A stretch of 64,000 nt of DNA from Adiantum capillus-veneris. Lineage: Eukaryota; Streptophyta; Polypodiopsida; Polypodiales; Pteridaceae. The notes under the pieces are model-generated. The model was not told the origin of the DNA. It saw only the letters and a program-made list of their open reading frames with translations, and searched no databases. Below are positions 22,197-33,540 of this stretch, piece by piece; the first letter of the stretch is position 1, and every line of letters begins with the position of its first letter. The position numbers and the translations under genes are program-made. The stretch is from assembly GCA_014529385.2 (NCBI GenBank), contig CM043963.1, positions 71,440,412-71,504,411 on the forward strand, given 5' to 3'.

Positions 22197-23560
22197 ATGG
22201 CTGACAATAACCAAGAGAGTAGAATGAACATTGATAACTTTGATTTTTCACATGAAGGTGCTAATGATGATGTCCCCATGTTTGTTAATTACCTTGTTAC
22301 TAGGTTACAACAAGCTATGGGCAACCCTGCTTTGCAAGCTGAAGTTACTCAACAACTTCATGCTTATGGGATTTCCCTTCCTCTCCAAGAAGAGAGAGAG
22401 CTTAGGAGGCCTCTTGATGAGACTCCCAAAAGAAGACTCTCTCCCATAAGAGAGGAGGAATCCAAAGAGCGAGAAAGAAGCGAATCCCTAAGTTCCTCTG
22501 AAGATGTGGGTCCATGAAGATGACGGTCTAGACGGTTACCAACTCCTCCCAAGAGGAAACAGTCAACCCATAGTCTTTTTCCTCGTCACTCCAAAAGGAA
22601 AGAGAGGAAACAAAGGAAGAAAAAGGCGAGAAAGAGGTCATCCTCTTCTCCTTCTTCTTCACCATTCTCCTCTTTCGACAAAAGCAATGGCTATTCTCCT
22701 AGAGAATACAAGAGGAGAGGACATCACAAATCTTACCCTACATGGCGAAGGTCTCAATAGCATAAGAAGTTCAAAGAGGGAGGAAAGAGTCTCTCTTTTC
22801 TCACCTATGATGGAACCTACGGTGCTATCAACAACAAAGTATTGGCCTTCATCTAGCAATTTGATGCGACCTTTGGAGATGAGGGCTTCACGGAGTCCTC
22901 CAAGCTATTCCATGTAGCTATGCACTTCTAGAATATGTTCGTCAATGGTGGGCTAGCCTTCGTGGTGGCAACAGAAAAACCCTGAAGACATGAAAAACCC
23001 TACGAGTTTTCATCATGAAGCAATTCCTTGCAAGCGATGCAAAGGACAAAGTGCTTACCAAATGGTGGAGTTTGAAGCTGCTCTCCAACGAGTCTATCCA
23101 CAAATATGTGGACAAGTTTTGGGATTTGCATCCCAAGGCTATTGTCTTTTAAAAGATAGACTTCGTTGAGCAAAAGCAACAATTCTATTTGGGATTATCT
23201 GAAGAGATGGCCGAGTATGTCAACTCCCAACGGCTTGGTTCGATCATCGAAGTAATCTACCACATTATGGTTGCTTCACGCATCAATTTCCAACAAGGGA
23301 CTAAAAGGAATGCCAAGCCCATGGAAAACAAAGATCAAAATGATGCAAAGGAAGAACAATGCCCTAAACGCTTCCCAAGGCAATTCCAACAAAAACAATA
23401 GCAACATTCGGTCCAAGGAGAAGGGAGTTTACAAAGGTAAAAATAAACTCTCTCCTGAAGAGCTAGAAGCATTTCATGAGGACCACAAATGATTCAAGTG
23501 TGGGTAACAAGGTCATGGCTACCGTTCTTGTCCCAAAAGAAATGCGTGCAATGAGACTCC
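22197..23560 (+). pseudogene. Gypsy gag, element E
   Basis: ATG 22197 opens 106 codons (MADNNQESRMNIDNFDF...), acidic then Arg/Ser-rich. A shift leads into a Ser/Arg/Lys-rich region, then capsid-like SLSFLTYDGTYGAINNKVLA and DEGFTESSKLFHVAM near 22785-22915. Further shifts give KYVDKFWDLHPKA and GLSEEMAEYVNSQRLGSIIE (23100-23250). A broken CCHC knuckle (FKCG then GHGYRSC) lies near 23495-23530. The series matches a gypsy gag of about 400 aa scattered over three frames. Capsid formation would need these to be in one frame. Confidence 0.75.
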
Positions 23561-23570
23561 TAGAGCTTCC

Positions 23571-24250
23571 ATGATAGAAGCTCCAAAAGAGGATGCTCAT
23601 TGCAAAGGATCACCTCTCTCCTATGCTTGGGGAAAGGTAAGGGAGAATGATGCCTTCATCCCGTTTGACCCTAGCTCTACTCACAAATTCATTTCAATGG
23701 AGTTGGCCACTATGTTGGGCATTCAAGCTTTTGAGATGGGAGATACTGTAATTGCCAATGGAGCTTTCAAGGGACTGCAAGTCGACAAAGAAGACTTTTT
23801 CATCTCTCCTCTTCAAGGCACCATGGTTCAATCACATGGATGCCAACATGAAGTTCCCTAAAAGGAGAATCTATTGCACCTACAAGGAAAAGAGCATGTA
23901 TATAGATGCTAGTAAGTCCGGTCAAACTATACCACTTGTAAATTCACCTGCTTTTGATAAGTCAATGAAAAGCTCAGTTTTTGTGTACATGATTTTTGTC
24001 AAAGAGTCTCTAAATGATGTTAATGTTTTAAAAAAGCAAAGCGTTAAGAATCAAGAAGAATTATACTTTTCTAATTTTCTAAATGGATTCCAAGATGTGT
24101 TCATCGATGATATCCCTATGGACTTACCTACGAAACGAGGGGATGATGACCATCAAATTGAGCTCCTATCAGGAAGCTCACCGCCTAACCAGCCTCCTTA
24201 TCAAGTTTCCCAAGCTCAACAAGAGGAGATCATGAGGCAAGTACAATAAT
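23571..24250 (+). pseudogene. Gypsy protease remnant and RT leader, element E
   Basis: 96 codons from 23571 include FIPFDPSSTHKFISMELATM and GIQAFEMGDTV, the retropepsin region with D-P-S in place of the usual D-S/T-G context. The middle of the protease appears deleted. After a shift, 23752-24249 carries FLNGFQDVFIDDIPMDLPTK and HQIELLSGSSPPNQPPYQVS, the leader that precedes gypsy RT. Confidence 0.7.
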
Positions 24251-25032
24251 TGGTAGACAAAGGGATGGTGAGGCCTAGCTCCTCTCCCTTATGTTCTCGA
24301 GTCCTTTTAGTGCAAAACAAAGACGGTACATACTGCATGTGTATGGATTAGCGAGAGCTAAACCATATCACTACTATCAAAAACAAAATTTTTCGTACCA
24401 CGGGTAGAAGATCTGTTTGATAAGGTACAAGGTTCGACCTACTTCAATAGGATTGACCTTGAAAGTGGCTATCATCAAATAAGGATAGTGAATGAAGATA
24501 TCATAAAGACCGCATTTCGTACACCGTTTGGTCTTTATGAATATCTAGTCATCCCTTTTGGCCTAACTAATGCACCGGCCACATTCAATCGTTTAATGGA
24601 GAAAATCTTTAGACCCTACCGCAAGTTCACTGGAGTGTTCTTTGATGATATCATCATCGACTCCAAGTCCTTGGAGGAGCACAAGCAACATCTCTAAGTA
24701 ATTTGAGGGAGAACAATCTTTTTATCAATCAAAAGAAGTGTGAATTTTTCCTTCAAGAGATTCAATATTTAGGTCATATTATCTCTCAAGATGGTATCCG
24801 TATGGATCCATCAAAGTTGGAGGTAATAAAAGCATGGCATAATCCAAGGAATCTACATGAGCTAAGAAGCTTTATTGGTATGTGTGCATACTATAGATGC
24901 TTCATAGCCAAATTCTCTCAAATAGCGGGACCATTTCATGACTTAAAAAGAAGAACATTAAGTACTCATGGACTGCTAAAGAGCAAAATGCTTTTGACAT
25001 CCTCAAAGAGAATCTTACCTCCCAACCAGTGA
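24251..25032 (+). pseudogene. Gypsy reverse transcriptase, element E
   Basis: RT blocks in order: VDKGMVRPSSSP, QNKDGTYCMCMD, a stop where Tyr is expected before RELN, a frameshift, then FNRIDLESGYHQIRI, TAFRTPFGLYEYLVIPFGLT and the catalytic FFDDIII (near 24640-24660), then KCEFFLQEIQYLGHIISQDG and LRSFIGMCAYYRCF. The polymerase Asp pair is present, but two shifts and several stops break the ORF. Confidence 0.85.
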
Positions 25033-25783
25033 TTATGCTCCCGATCTCTCAAAGCCATTTGAGGTCCAATGGGATGCTTGTGGTGATTGCCTTGGCGTAG
25101 TTTTGCTGCAAGAAGGGCATGCCATAACATATGAGAGCCGAAGGCTCAATGCCGATGAACGAGTCTTGGGTATATACAAAAAAGAGCTTTTAGTTGTTCT
25201 ACACGCCCTAGACACATGCAAGCACTATTTATAGGGGACTCCATATATTTTGCGAACAGACCACCAAAGTCTCAAGTACTTCATGACACAAACCAAGCTA
25301 TCCGACAAACAAATGAGGTGGGAAGTTTTTCCTTCGCAATTTTATTTTCATATTTCTCACATTGCTAGTAAGCACAATCAAATGGCCGATGCACTTTCAC
25401 GACGACCAAGAGTTAATGCGGTGCCTATAGCAACTCACAATGATCTATCTTCAATTATAGATGAGTATGTTACTCACCCGGACTTTAGAGACTTAGTGTC
25501 ATCCCTTGCATTGGGGAAGAAAGAAGAACCATTCACCTTACAAGATGGTTATCTTCTCCATGGCAATAGGCTATGTGTTACCCACTCCCTTCGTGAGAAA
25601 GTCATGTATGAATCCCATGCTTCTCCCTATGCGGGACATAGAGGTATTCAACCCATTCTTCGAGGAGTAGAGACGTACTTCTATTGGCCTACCATGAAAG
25701 TAGACATACAAGAGTATGTTTCAAAATGTGTGGTATGCCAAAAGACCAAGTATGATGGAGAGAAGCAACCTGGGTTACTCTAG
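25033..25783 (+). pseudogene. Gypsy RNase H and integrase zinc-binding domain, element E
   Basis: RNase H: FEVQWDACGDCLGVVLLQ, ITYESRRLNADERVLGIYKK, a stop after CKHYL, then LRTDHQSLKYFMTQTKLSDK and HNQMADALSRRP. The HHCC zinc-binding segment follows (HASPYAGHRGIQPIL ... CVVCQKTKYDGEKQP), then a stop at 25783 where the integrase core begins. Confidence 0.85.
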
Positions 25784-26908
25784 CCATTGCCACTCCCTAA
25801 TTCACCATGGGAGAGGATATCCATGGATTTTATCTTTGGATTACCCAAGTCTATTTATGGAAATACGAGAATATAGACAATAGTGGACAGGTTTAGCAAG
25901 CAAGCACACTTTATTCTTGTCAAAAAGACTCTTAAGGCACACCAAATGACAACCCTCTTCATATCTCAGATTTTCAAACACCATGGATTGCCAACATCCA
26001 TTGTGTCAGATAGAGATCCTGGAATGACCAGTAATTTCTGAAAAGGTCTCTTTGAAAATCTAGGTACAAGATTGAATTTCTTGTCGGCCTATCACCCACA
26101 AACGGATGGCCAAAGTGAGATTGCCAATCTTACGATACTCGATCTACTAAAGACTTATGTTACAGTAGTAGATCATTGCTCACAATGGGATAAGTACTTA
26201 CTCCTTGTAGAGTATGCATACAATAATACTGTTCATACTACTACGGGAAAGGCACCTTTTGAGATCATAGAGGGAAGACCTAAAGGTCCCTTGCTACTTA
26301 CTTAAAGTACATGGGAAGATCTTCGCTGCCGATGAGTATAGCTGTGACCTACAAGAATCTTTTCAAAAGATTAAAGAGGCTATATCCATCTCTCAACAAA
26401 GGCAAAAAGATGTACTGACAAGCACAAAAGGGCCTTAACGTTCAAAGAAAATGATTGGGTCTTACTTAAGTTTCCCAAGGCTTGATTGAGACAAACGATG
26501 AGCAAAAATCCTTCGGGCCATCAAAAGTATTATCCTAAACTAGCAAAAAGATACTATGGTCCTTTTCAAATCTTGAATCCAATCAATGAGATGGCTTATC
26601 AACTCAAGTTTCCCAACCATTGGCTCATACACAGTGCTTTTCATGTGAGTCTACTTAAGCCCTACAAAGGAGAGCCACCAAAAGAACCCATTATTGAAGA
26701 CCCCCAGAAATCGAAGACCAAGAAGAGGTGCTACAACCCGAAGCTATCCTTTGGCATGAAGACAAGGTACTATGACATGGTAAGATTATCCTACGATATC
26801 TTATAAAGTTCAAAAATTATCCTTTTGAAGATGCTAGATGGATGCAAGGAATACAACTTAAGGATAGTATGAACCTTGTCAATGCTTACAATGCTATATT
26901 AGAGTAAG
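25784..26908 (+). pseudogene. Gypsy integrase core and chromodomain, element E
   Basis: Integrase catalytic residues are visible in context: [11 protein letters not shown] (Asp), SIVSDRDPGMTS (Asp) and HPQTDGQSEIAN (Glu), with stops between. 26486-26806 gives KYYPKLAKRYYGPFQIL and HSAFHVSLLKPYKG. In another frame, a chromodomain-like end reads EAILWHEDKVL, RYLIKFKNYPFEDARWM and LVNAYNAILE (26735-26905). Chromodomains of this sort bind modified histone tails and steer integration to heterochromatin. Confidence 0.8.
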
Positions 26909-27265
26909 CAAATGTACATGTTTCTTTTCAATGACAATTGTTTTTTTCTTATAAGACTAATTCTCTTTTTTTTGTGCACAAATTTAAGTATTATGCATGC
27001 TTAGAATCATGTTTGTGATGATGACGTCTCTCAAACACCAAGTAGAATTTGTCACTCTCCTTTGGGAGAATGAAATGGACTAAAGAGAAAACATGCTTGT
27101 AGCATCTAAGTCTCCTTAGCCCCAAATGGGTTATTCATCCATCTCGGAATTATGTCATAGGGTAAAAAGGGATCCTCTACCCGCTAAGAAACATCGACTA
27201 ATGACTAAGACTTTATCTCTGCTACCTCATAGTCGAGGACGACTATGATTTCAAGAAAGAGGTAA

Positions 27266-28196
27266 TGTCATAAAATCTAATATCAACCCAAATGATTTTC
27301 TCATATTAAACTGATCATTTAATGTGGAAGAATAAACGGGAACAAGGGTTAAAATATAGACATGTTCTTATGGATCTATCTCAACACGGGGCCAAGGTTA
27401 AAGGGGTTCAAATGAGAGATGGTCTGTCAAAGAGCAAGGCTAGCTAGACCTTATGGTTAGCTTCATTAAAGACCTCCAATGGTTAATGTTATAATTCTTT
27501 GACCTTAGGCAAGCTACAGGTATGCTTGAGGTGGAAACCCGGACCAAGCTTGAGGTGCTTGTCGTGCTTGCTGAGCAAGCTGCTTGAGGTGCTTGTTGTG
27601 CTTGCTGACTAATATGCTTGAGGTGCTTGTTGTGATCACTGACTAATATGCTTGAGGTGCTTGAGTTGCTTGTCGTGCTTGCTGACTAAGGTGCTTGAGG
27701 TGCTTGTTGACTAAGGTGCTTGAGGTGCTCTTGCGGTGCTTGATGACTAAGGTGATAATGTGCTCCATGACTGAGGTGCTTAAGGGGTTCAAGGTGTTCC
27801 CAAAAGTCAACATGATCCCTACTCAAGGGGGGGAGAGCCCTCATTGTAGGAGCATGAAAGAGAACACACACACCCTCACACAACGCAAGCCTGGTCTAAA
27901 GAAGCAACAAGGACACTTGTCAAGTTCCTCTCTATGTTACCCTCATGGTGTGCCTAAAGCCTATTGGTTGGCCTCTCAAAGGGTACAATGATAATTTAGC
28001 TAATTTAATTACTTGTTTATGCATTTATCAAGTCCTCTCTCTCAAAGGGGAAAGGGGGACACTTGTTCCAAGGCTAGCATGGTCGCTTGATATGCACTCT
28101 CCATGTGATTGGCTAGGCTTGAAGGGGTCCAATGAGCTTCCACCTTGAGCTAGAAGAGGGGGGTCGCCCCAAGCAAGGAGGGGGCTTGCTTGCACG

Positions 28197-28244
<48 letters not shown>

Positions 28245-28927
28245 ACTCATGGTGTGAGGTGAAAAGTGCAAGAGCTCCATCTTCTTCTCCAAGCTTGTTG
28301 AGAAGTTGAGAGCCTACACCAACACTCTTGGCTATGGAATGCAAATCCAACCAAGAGCCATGCTCCGATGCTTAAACTTGCCATCTTCTTTATCATCATT
28401 AATATGCTATTATGCTATGCTATGCAAGAAGAGTGATGATAAATGAGGAACTATCTCTTTCTTGCATGTTACTTCTTCTTCCTCTTCCCTACCCTCATTC
28501 CCCGCTAGCTCTCTCCACCTTCAAAGTTGTTTGAGGTCTTGGGATTGAGACCGAGGATGGTTAATGTTTTTTACACGATTATGTTATGCTTGTGATGCTT
28601 GAAGCTTTCCATCTTCATTGCATCACCTAGGGCACAAGGAGCACAAATATTGTTTTGTACCAAGTCTTTCTTGATGGGAGAATCTATAATACAAAAGCTT
28701 GTTGGAGGGGGGACCGGCTCCACATTAATCCGGTCCTCAACCGTTGTCAAGTTCTCTAACTCTCTCTCTTGCAAAAGTATTGTTCATGCCAAATTAATTA
28801 AGTATAATGGTTATGTTTCTACCCCTAATTAAGTTCACCCTCTATGTTCTCAAAGTAGTCTCATGAAAATGCTCACTCTAATTCTCTTAATTTCGCTATT
28901 CTCAGAGTTTAGGCCATTTCCATTACA
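27266..28927 (+). repeat. 3' LTR of element E
   Basis: 1,662 bp, preceded by a purine-rich tract (tcaagaaagaggtaa, 27251-27265). Contains the expanded minisatellite (27545-27790) and a (CA)n array (28199-28247). Confidence 0.9.
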
Positions 28928-29049
28928 TTGTGCACCTTGAATGGCTCGCTCAAGCCCTTGTCCTAGAACCCAATGACCAGAGATCGGAAAAAATCACCAC
29001 CCAACCTTCTTATATAAATATATAGCCTACATAAAACCCTTACAATTCC

Positions 29050-29195
29050 AATGAGGTTTTTGACAATGTGTGTGTGTGTGTATGTAGAAAGATTTGTGTG
29101 TGTGTGTGTGTATGTAGAAAGATAAAACCTACATAAAACCCTTACAAATATATAGCCTACATAAAACCCTTACAATTCCAATGAGGTTTTTGACA

Positions 29196-29248
<53 letters not shown>
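29050..29248. repeat. (TG)n arrays with duplicated flank
   Basis: TG arrays at about 29068-29110 and 29196-29247 sit next to two copies of the same flank (tagcctacataaaaccctta, ccaatgaggtttttgacaat), at 29021-29068 and 29151-29197. This is a local duplication of a microsatellite locus. Confidence 0.85.
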
Positions 29249-29250
<2 letters not shown>

Positions 29251-29387
29251 AAGATTTGCTAGCCTCTCACCTTCTATGTCCTCCTCTAAGTTTGAAAGAA
29301 AATGTGTCTTTCAATAGAAGGAGCAAGCATCATCTTAGCATTACAAAGTATAGTAAGTGAATTCTCAAAAAAGAAGAGATACTTCCA

Positions 29388-30732
29388 TTAACACTAGAAT
29401 GGTAACCTAACAGGACATAAAAGTGTCCTTTTAGGGTTTTGGGAAAAAATTCCAAAACCATAGTAGATCCACTCATTTTGAAAAATCCTTTCATGAGATT
29501 ATAGTTCAATAACTACTACATATGGAAAAAATGAGAAACTTGTAATTTTTCTCATCCCTTGGTCACTACAAGCCTCCAAAGTTGATGGACCAGTGCATTT
29601 TGCCCAAAACAGCAATTTCTTACGGTTGATTGCATATAAATAAGAGTGGGGATTTTTGTAGGACATGATATAAAATGCCCCGTTAACTTTAATGGGTTTG
29701 TGACCAAAACATATGGTTGCTTTTACCTCACTTTTTTTTTTTGGGAAAAAAAATAGGTACAAAAAGTTGCATTTTTGCCATCCTGCGGACCTATCATCAA
29801 AGTTTCTATAGTCACGCTCAATACAGATACTATATACATGTTTTCTTAGTCCCCTTTGGGCCTTTGGATTCAAAAGGAGCCATGGAGCATGTCAAAAGGA
29901 TAATGGATCTCTTACAATTGGAACCTTGGGGGCAATGATAAAGTGCTAAATAACAACAAACATGAAAAAACTGGGTTTAGCATTATGACCTCTAGAAACC
30001 CATAGAAAATACTCAATATCTAGCCAAGTTTGTAGTCTATGATTAGATATGTTTACTACCTACAAAATACACACAATTGGCCTAAGAAACTAGCAATATT
30101 GAGAAAGTTATACTTGCTACTCTAAAATGTACCTTATTCTTCAGCAATCAAAAAACTCAACCATCATCATATACTATGCTATATAGCATATTAGGTCCCC
30201 CAAAACTCAAGGAAGATTACATATATGTTATACATTACAATTACACAATCAAAATTGAATTTGGATATCAAGAAAGCCACCAAAAAAATCATAAAAGTGC
30301 TAATTTTGGCCAAAAAACAGGATTATGCAATTCTTGTAAATTGGTCATAACTTTCAATTTTAACACTTAGCTCTCCCTACAAGCATCAAAACATGTTGAG
30401 AACTATGAAGGCCTAACCTCTAGCCATCTAAACCTCACAAACATGGAGTTTAGAGTGGTATAGTTGCCAAAAATTGAAAAAAAGCAAAAAATAGGACCCG
30501 TTTTTTGACATAGTTTAGGTTCAAAAATGTTGTGCAAGAGTAAGGTTAATGGTGAGATCGATACTCCAAAAAAAACGCTAAGTTTTTTTCATCTCATAAG
30601 GCAACTTTGTGGATATATAGCACCTAGAAATTAATTTTCATACTCTTCAAATAATTCAAGCAAAATGGTCACTTAACAGGACACAAAAGTGTCCAAGGAC
30701 ATAAAAGTGTCCTATTACCATTCTAGTGTTAA
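29388..30732. mobile_element. TTAA-flanked TIR element (piggyBac-like MITE)
   Basis: Between ttaa copies (29388-29391 and 30729-30732) lies a 1,337-bp segment whose ends are perfect 14-bp inverted repeats, cactagaatggtaa. Just inside both ends are further copies of a small inverted motif around aggacataaaagtgtcct (29412-29429 on the left; two variants near 30678-30712 on the right). TTAA target duplication with a C-A/C-CTAGAA-type end is characteristic of the piggyBac superfamily. The interior is AT-rich; the longest frame (29499-29873, minus) has no transposase motif, so the copy is non-autonomous. Confidence 0.7.
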
Positions 30733-31310
30733 GGTTGGCAATTACAATAGAGTATTTTAAGAGAATTTGAGTGTACAATAAAGAAAGCTCCAGAATTGAT
30801 ATTTGCATCCATTATGATACAAGTACAAGTTAGTACTTAACTGATAAACTACATGTGTTTTATAAGTGGGGAACTTGTTATCAATGTCCACTATATGCCA
30901 TATAGAAAAAAAAAAAAATTCGTATTGCCCATAACCTGAGTGGAAAGGTCCATGTAGAATTTTTTGGTGTAGTATGGCCTAATGAGGAGGTCTTGAAAGT
31001 TGAAGGCCTCTGGATCTCAGACCACCACCTTTATATAGATCTGAAGGTGCTCCATGAGAAAGAGTATAGGAAGGATTAAGGCAGTTGGTACTCAGAGTGG
31101 GGTGATGAGGGAGTGGGGGAGGTGGGGAGGGTGGAAGGTCTGCAAGAAGTTTTCTTCTGATAGCTCCCACCATGCAAGGCTTGAGTGAAGATACTGGGAT
31201 AGTGGGCTCATGTAAGGCAGTACAATGATATCACCACCCTCCTTTACTTTCGTGATAGTTTCCCACATCATTTTGTACCAAAAATCCTTGTAAATGAAAT
31301 GCAACTTTAG
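30733..31310. other. Spacer; 3' side of the PLE fragment
   Basis: No separate gene. Minus-strand frames at 30979-31304 are proline-rich and probably untranslated sequence after the RT-like region. Confidence 0.45.
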
Positions 31311-31319
31311 AAAGGGTTT

Positions 31320-32500
31320 CCTTCCATATTCTCAAATAGATGAAGTGAAATTGGTGTGTGTAACCCTCCTTCCAAACCCGCACTAGGTCAGGATAATAAT
31401 TTTGAATGGAGAGTCTACTAATGGGGGCATTAGGTCCCCATTAGGGTCCGAGTGCCCACCTTTTGAGGCATGAGTTAATTCGTTCAAAACCATTGCTATA
31501 AAAAGCGTGTACAAGGTCCTTGATGTGTTTGCTTGCTTTCTTTGTTGAATGATTTCAATATATGAAGGGTTTGATTTGAGATAGGATGACTTTATGTGCC
31601 CATCCTAAAGGTTTGTTTCTTCTTTTGTGAATAAATTTGAGCACCTTTGATGGTACCATCAAGTCCTTATCTATCTTGGTTCTTTGTAGTTGGTTATTAT
31701 GAACCACTAGCTTCACTCAAGAATGATGTGCTTATACCAATTTCACCTTCAAAGGTCATGTCATTGTCATCAATGGAGATGCAAGAGGGGTAAATTGGAT
31801 GAGTCATGGTAAAATGCTTTGGGGATTCATTGTTGACCCAAAGGATATCATCAAAGAACTGAAAGGGGAACCTGAGTTGCTGTAGCTGAAGTCGGAGCCA
31901 GGGATCTTTAAGACATGAGTTGATGTAGTTATACTCCAATGCATGTAGATAAAGATTACACCAAATTGGAGAACAAGCTAGTCCCATAGGAATGCCATTG
32001 ACTGTCGATATGTCCTTCCATTGCATTGAATATTAGATAATCTATCAACCAAGAGTTTAGCTCCATCACTTGAGATTTGTTAAATGAGAGTTTGTTCTTG
32101 TACGATAGATGGAGGACTGATGAGACCAGATCCCACAAATACATCTACTAGGGAAGCTTTTGAATGATATGAAAGGTCCTTGTTGGTCAAAGACATAGCT
32201 GAGTAAACAATTGATAATCGTACTTAGGCCTATGTCTCCATGGTGTGGGATATTTTCATAGCATTTCTTTATATCAATCGAGAAGAATGAGGTGACTTGT
32301 TCAGGTAGGTTGATGATAACCTCATATAGGGAATCAACCACCCACCACGATTGTAGCTTTATATTGAAACATAGGAGATATTTTTGATTTAGTAGATGTG
32401 CTCTATGCTTTCGACAAGGGATACATGTTTTAAGTATGCATGCTAATGGAAGTGATGCTCCAATAAAACGATAACTAGACCCACAAGTAATCCATATGAA
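31320..32500 (-). pseudogene. Reverse transcriptase of an endonuclease-less Penelope-like element
   Basis: Reading the minus strand from 32500: KTCIPCRKHRAHLL, WWVVDSLYEVIINLPEQV and motif A FFSIDIKKCYENIPHHGD (near 32290-32235); then shifts; then motif B GIPMGLACSPIWCNLYL (near 31990) and motif C FQFFDDILWVN (near 31850), and a thumb-like GWAHKVILSQIKPFIY, with ASKHIKDLVHAFYSNGFERI (near 31590-31470). The SPxWCN block and the FDD/IDDLxW context fit the PLE/telomerase branch, of the type lacking GIY-YIG (Athena/Coprina-like), rather than LINE, LTR or group II RTs. No GIY-YIG motif is seen nearby. Stops and at least three frame changes make it inactive. It is clearly different from the PLE array at 47-58 kb. 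Confidence 0.7.
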
Positions 32501-32632
32501 GTTTTTTGTAGGGGAGAGGGAGAGGAGTTTTGTGGTCTTCCTTTATTCTCCTTTTTCGTTAACATCATCCTACTCTGTTTCCACAAAGTAGAGATACAAG
32601 TAACTGGAAAGAGGAAGTCCTCCGACTCCTCT

Positions 32633-32791
32633 ATCCATCATGTTCATGGTTATAAGGGTCATACACCACAAGCCAGGTCGATAAATCAAGGATTCTAATG
32701 AAAGCTATTTTCTATCCATCATGTTCGTGGTTATAAGGGTCATACACCACAAGCCAGGTCGATAAATCAAGGATTGAAAGCTATTTTCTAT
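32633..32791. repeat. Tandem duplication of about 79 bp
   Basis: Two nearly identical units beginning tatccatcatgttc and containing taagggtcatacaccacaag and gataaatcaaggatt. The second unit lacks a few bases before aaagctattttct. Confidence 0.9.
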
Positions 32792-33360
32792 AACATCAAG
32801 ATAAAATCCCATTGACATATTTAGATCCATAAACAACACCTTTTTTCTCACGTTTAAGAGGCACGACCGCCATTCATAAACCATAAATATGATATGAGAC
32901 TTAGTCTAAACTAACTAGTAATATTGTGAAAAGTACCCGACTTATTGGATCCATAACTTTCAGGGACATGTATATTTGGGATATCTCGACTCTTGGTACA
33001 ATGAGTCTCTAATTTCTCTTCTCTTAATAAGAGGGAGTGGATAGTTTCTTGACTAATCGAGATCATCCGTCCTTGACTGGCTCCCACTGTCCACCCCACA
33101 CTCACACTTTTTAGCTTGTTTCCTAATTACTACCACATTGTTTTACATATACAAACAATGTTATTTTATTAAATCCACGCACAGGTTCTTTCATCCAACC
33201 TTTCAAACATCACCAAAACAATTCTTTCTCAAACATGGTCTAATGAAGACAGTCCTATAATTCAACAAAAATGAATCTATCAATTATTCTTAAGAGTTTG
33301 CCGCTACCCACGGACTTTCTCTATCTAATCAACAGAGCCTTTGAAAAGGATTTACTTATT

Positions 33361-33540
33361 TGCTAACCGCGAAATACACAAACTTTCCTAGTCGCTAACC
33401 GCAAGAGCATCTCGCTAACCGCAAGGCATCCTGCTAACCGCAAGGTATCCTACTAACCGCAAGAGACAAAAAGAGAGCTGATAACCTCATCTTAATCTCC
33501 GCTAATCGCGGAATCACCTCGCTAACCGTGAGTTCCATCT
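33361..33540. repeat. Irregular minisatellite with core gctaaccgcaag
   Basis: At least seven copies of (t/c)gctaaccgc(a/g)(a/g)g-like units, spaced by 6-30 bp of variable sequence, at about 33362, 33393, 33411, 33431, 33450 (one change), 33499 and 33518. Confidence 0.8.

Larger units (their letters stand above)
20083..28927 (+). mobile_element. Full-length Ty3/gypsy element with chromodomain (element E)
   Basis: 8,845 bp. Long LTRs (1,710 and 1,662 bp) start tgtcataaaatctaatat and end attaca. A PBS follows the 5' LTR, a purine tract precedes the 3' LTR, and both ends abut ttgt (20079-20082 and 28928-28931), a likely 4-bp target duplication. Order: gag, CCHC, protease remnant, RT, RNase H, integrase, chromodomain, as in chromoviruses. 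At least ten stops or frameshifts make it inactive. The LTRs differ mainly in minisatellite and microsatellite length and in scattered substitutions, so it is older than element C. Confidence 0.9.

Noticed and set aside
29388-30732. Reading the cactag ends as a CACTA (En/Spm) transposon
   Set aside because: CACTA elements make 3-bp duplications; the flanks here (taa on the left, tta on the right) are not a direct repeat, whereas TTAA fits both sides.
31320-32500. Telomerase reverse transcriptase gene
   Set aside because: RT motifs lie on the PLE/TERT branch, but no TERT N-terminal or RNA-binding motifs are seen and the SPxWCN block is PLE-like.
33361-33540. CRISPR array
   Set aside because: Repeat cores are too short and imperfect, spacing is irregular, and the context is eukaryotic.
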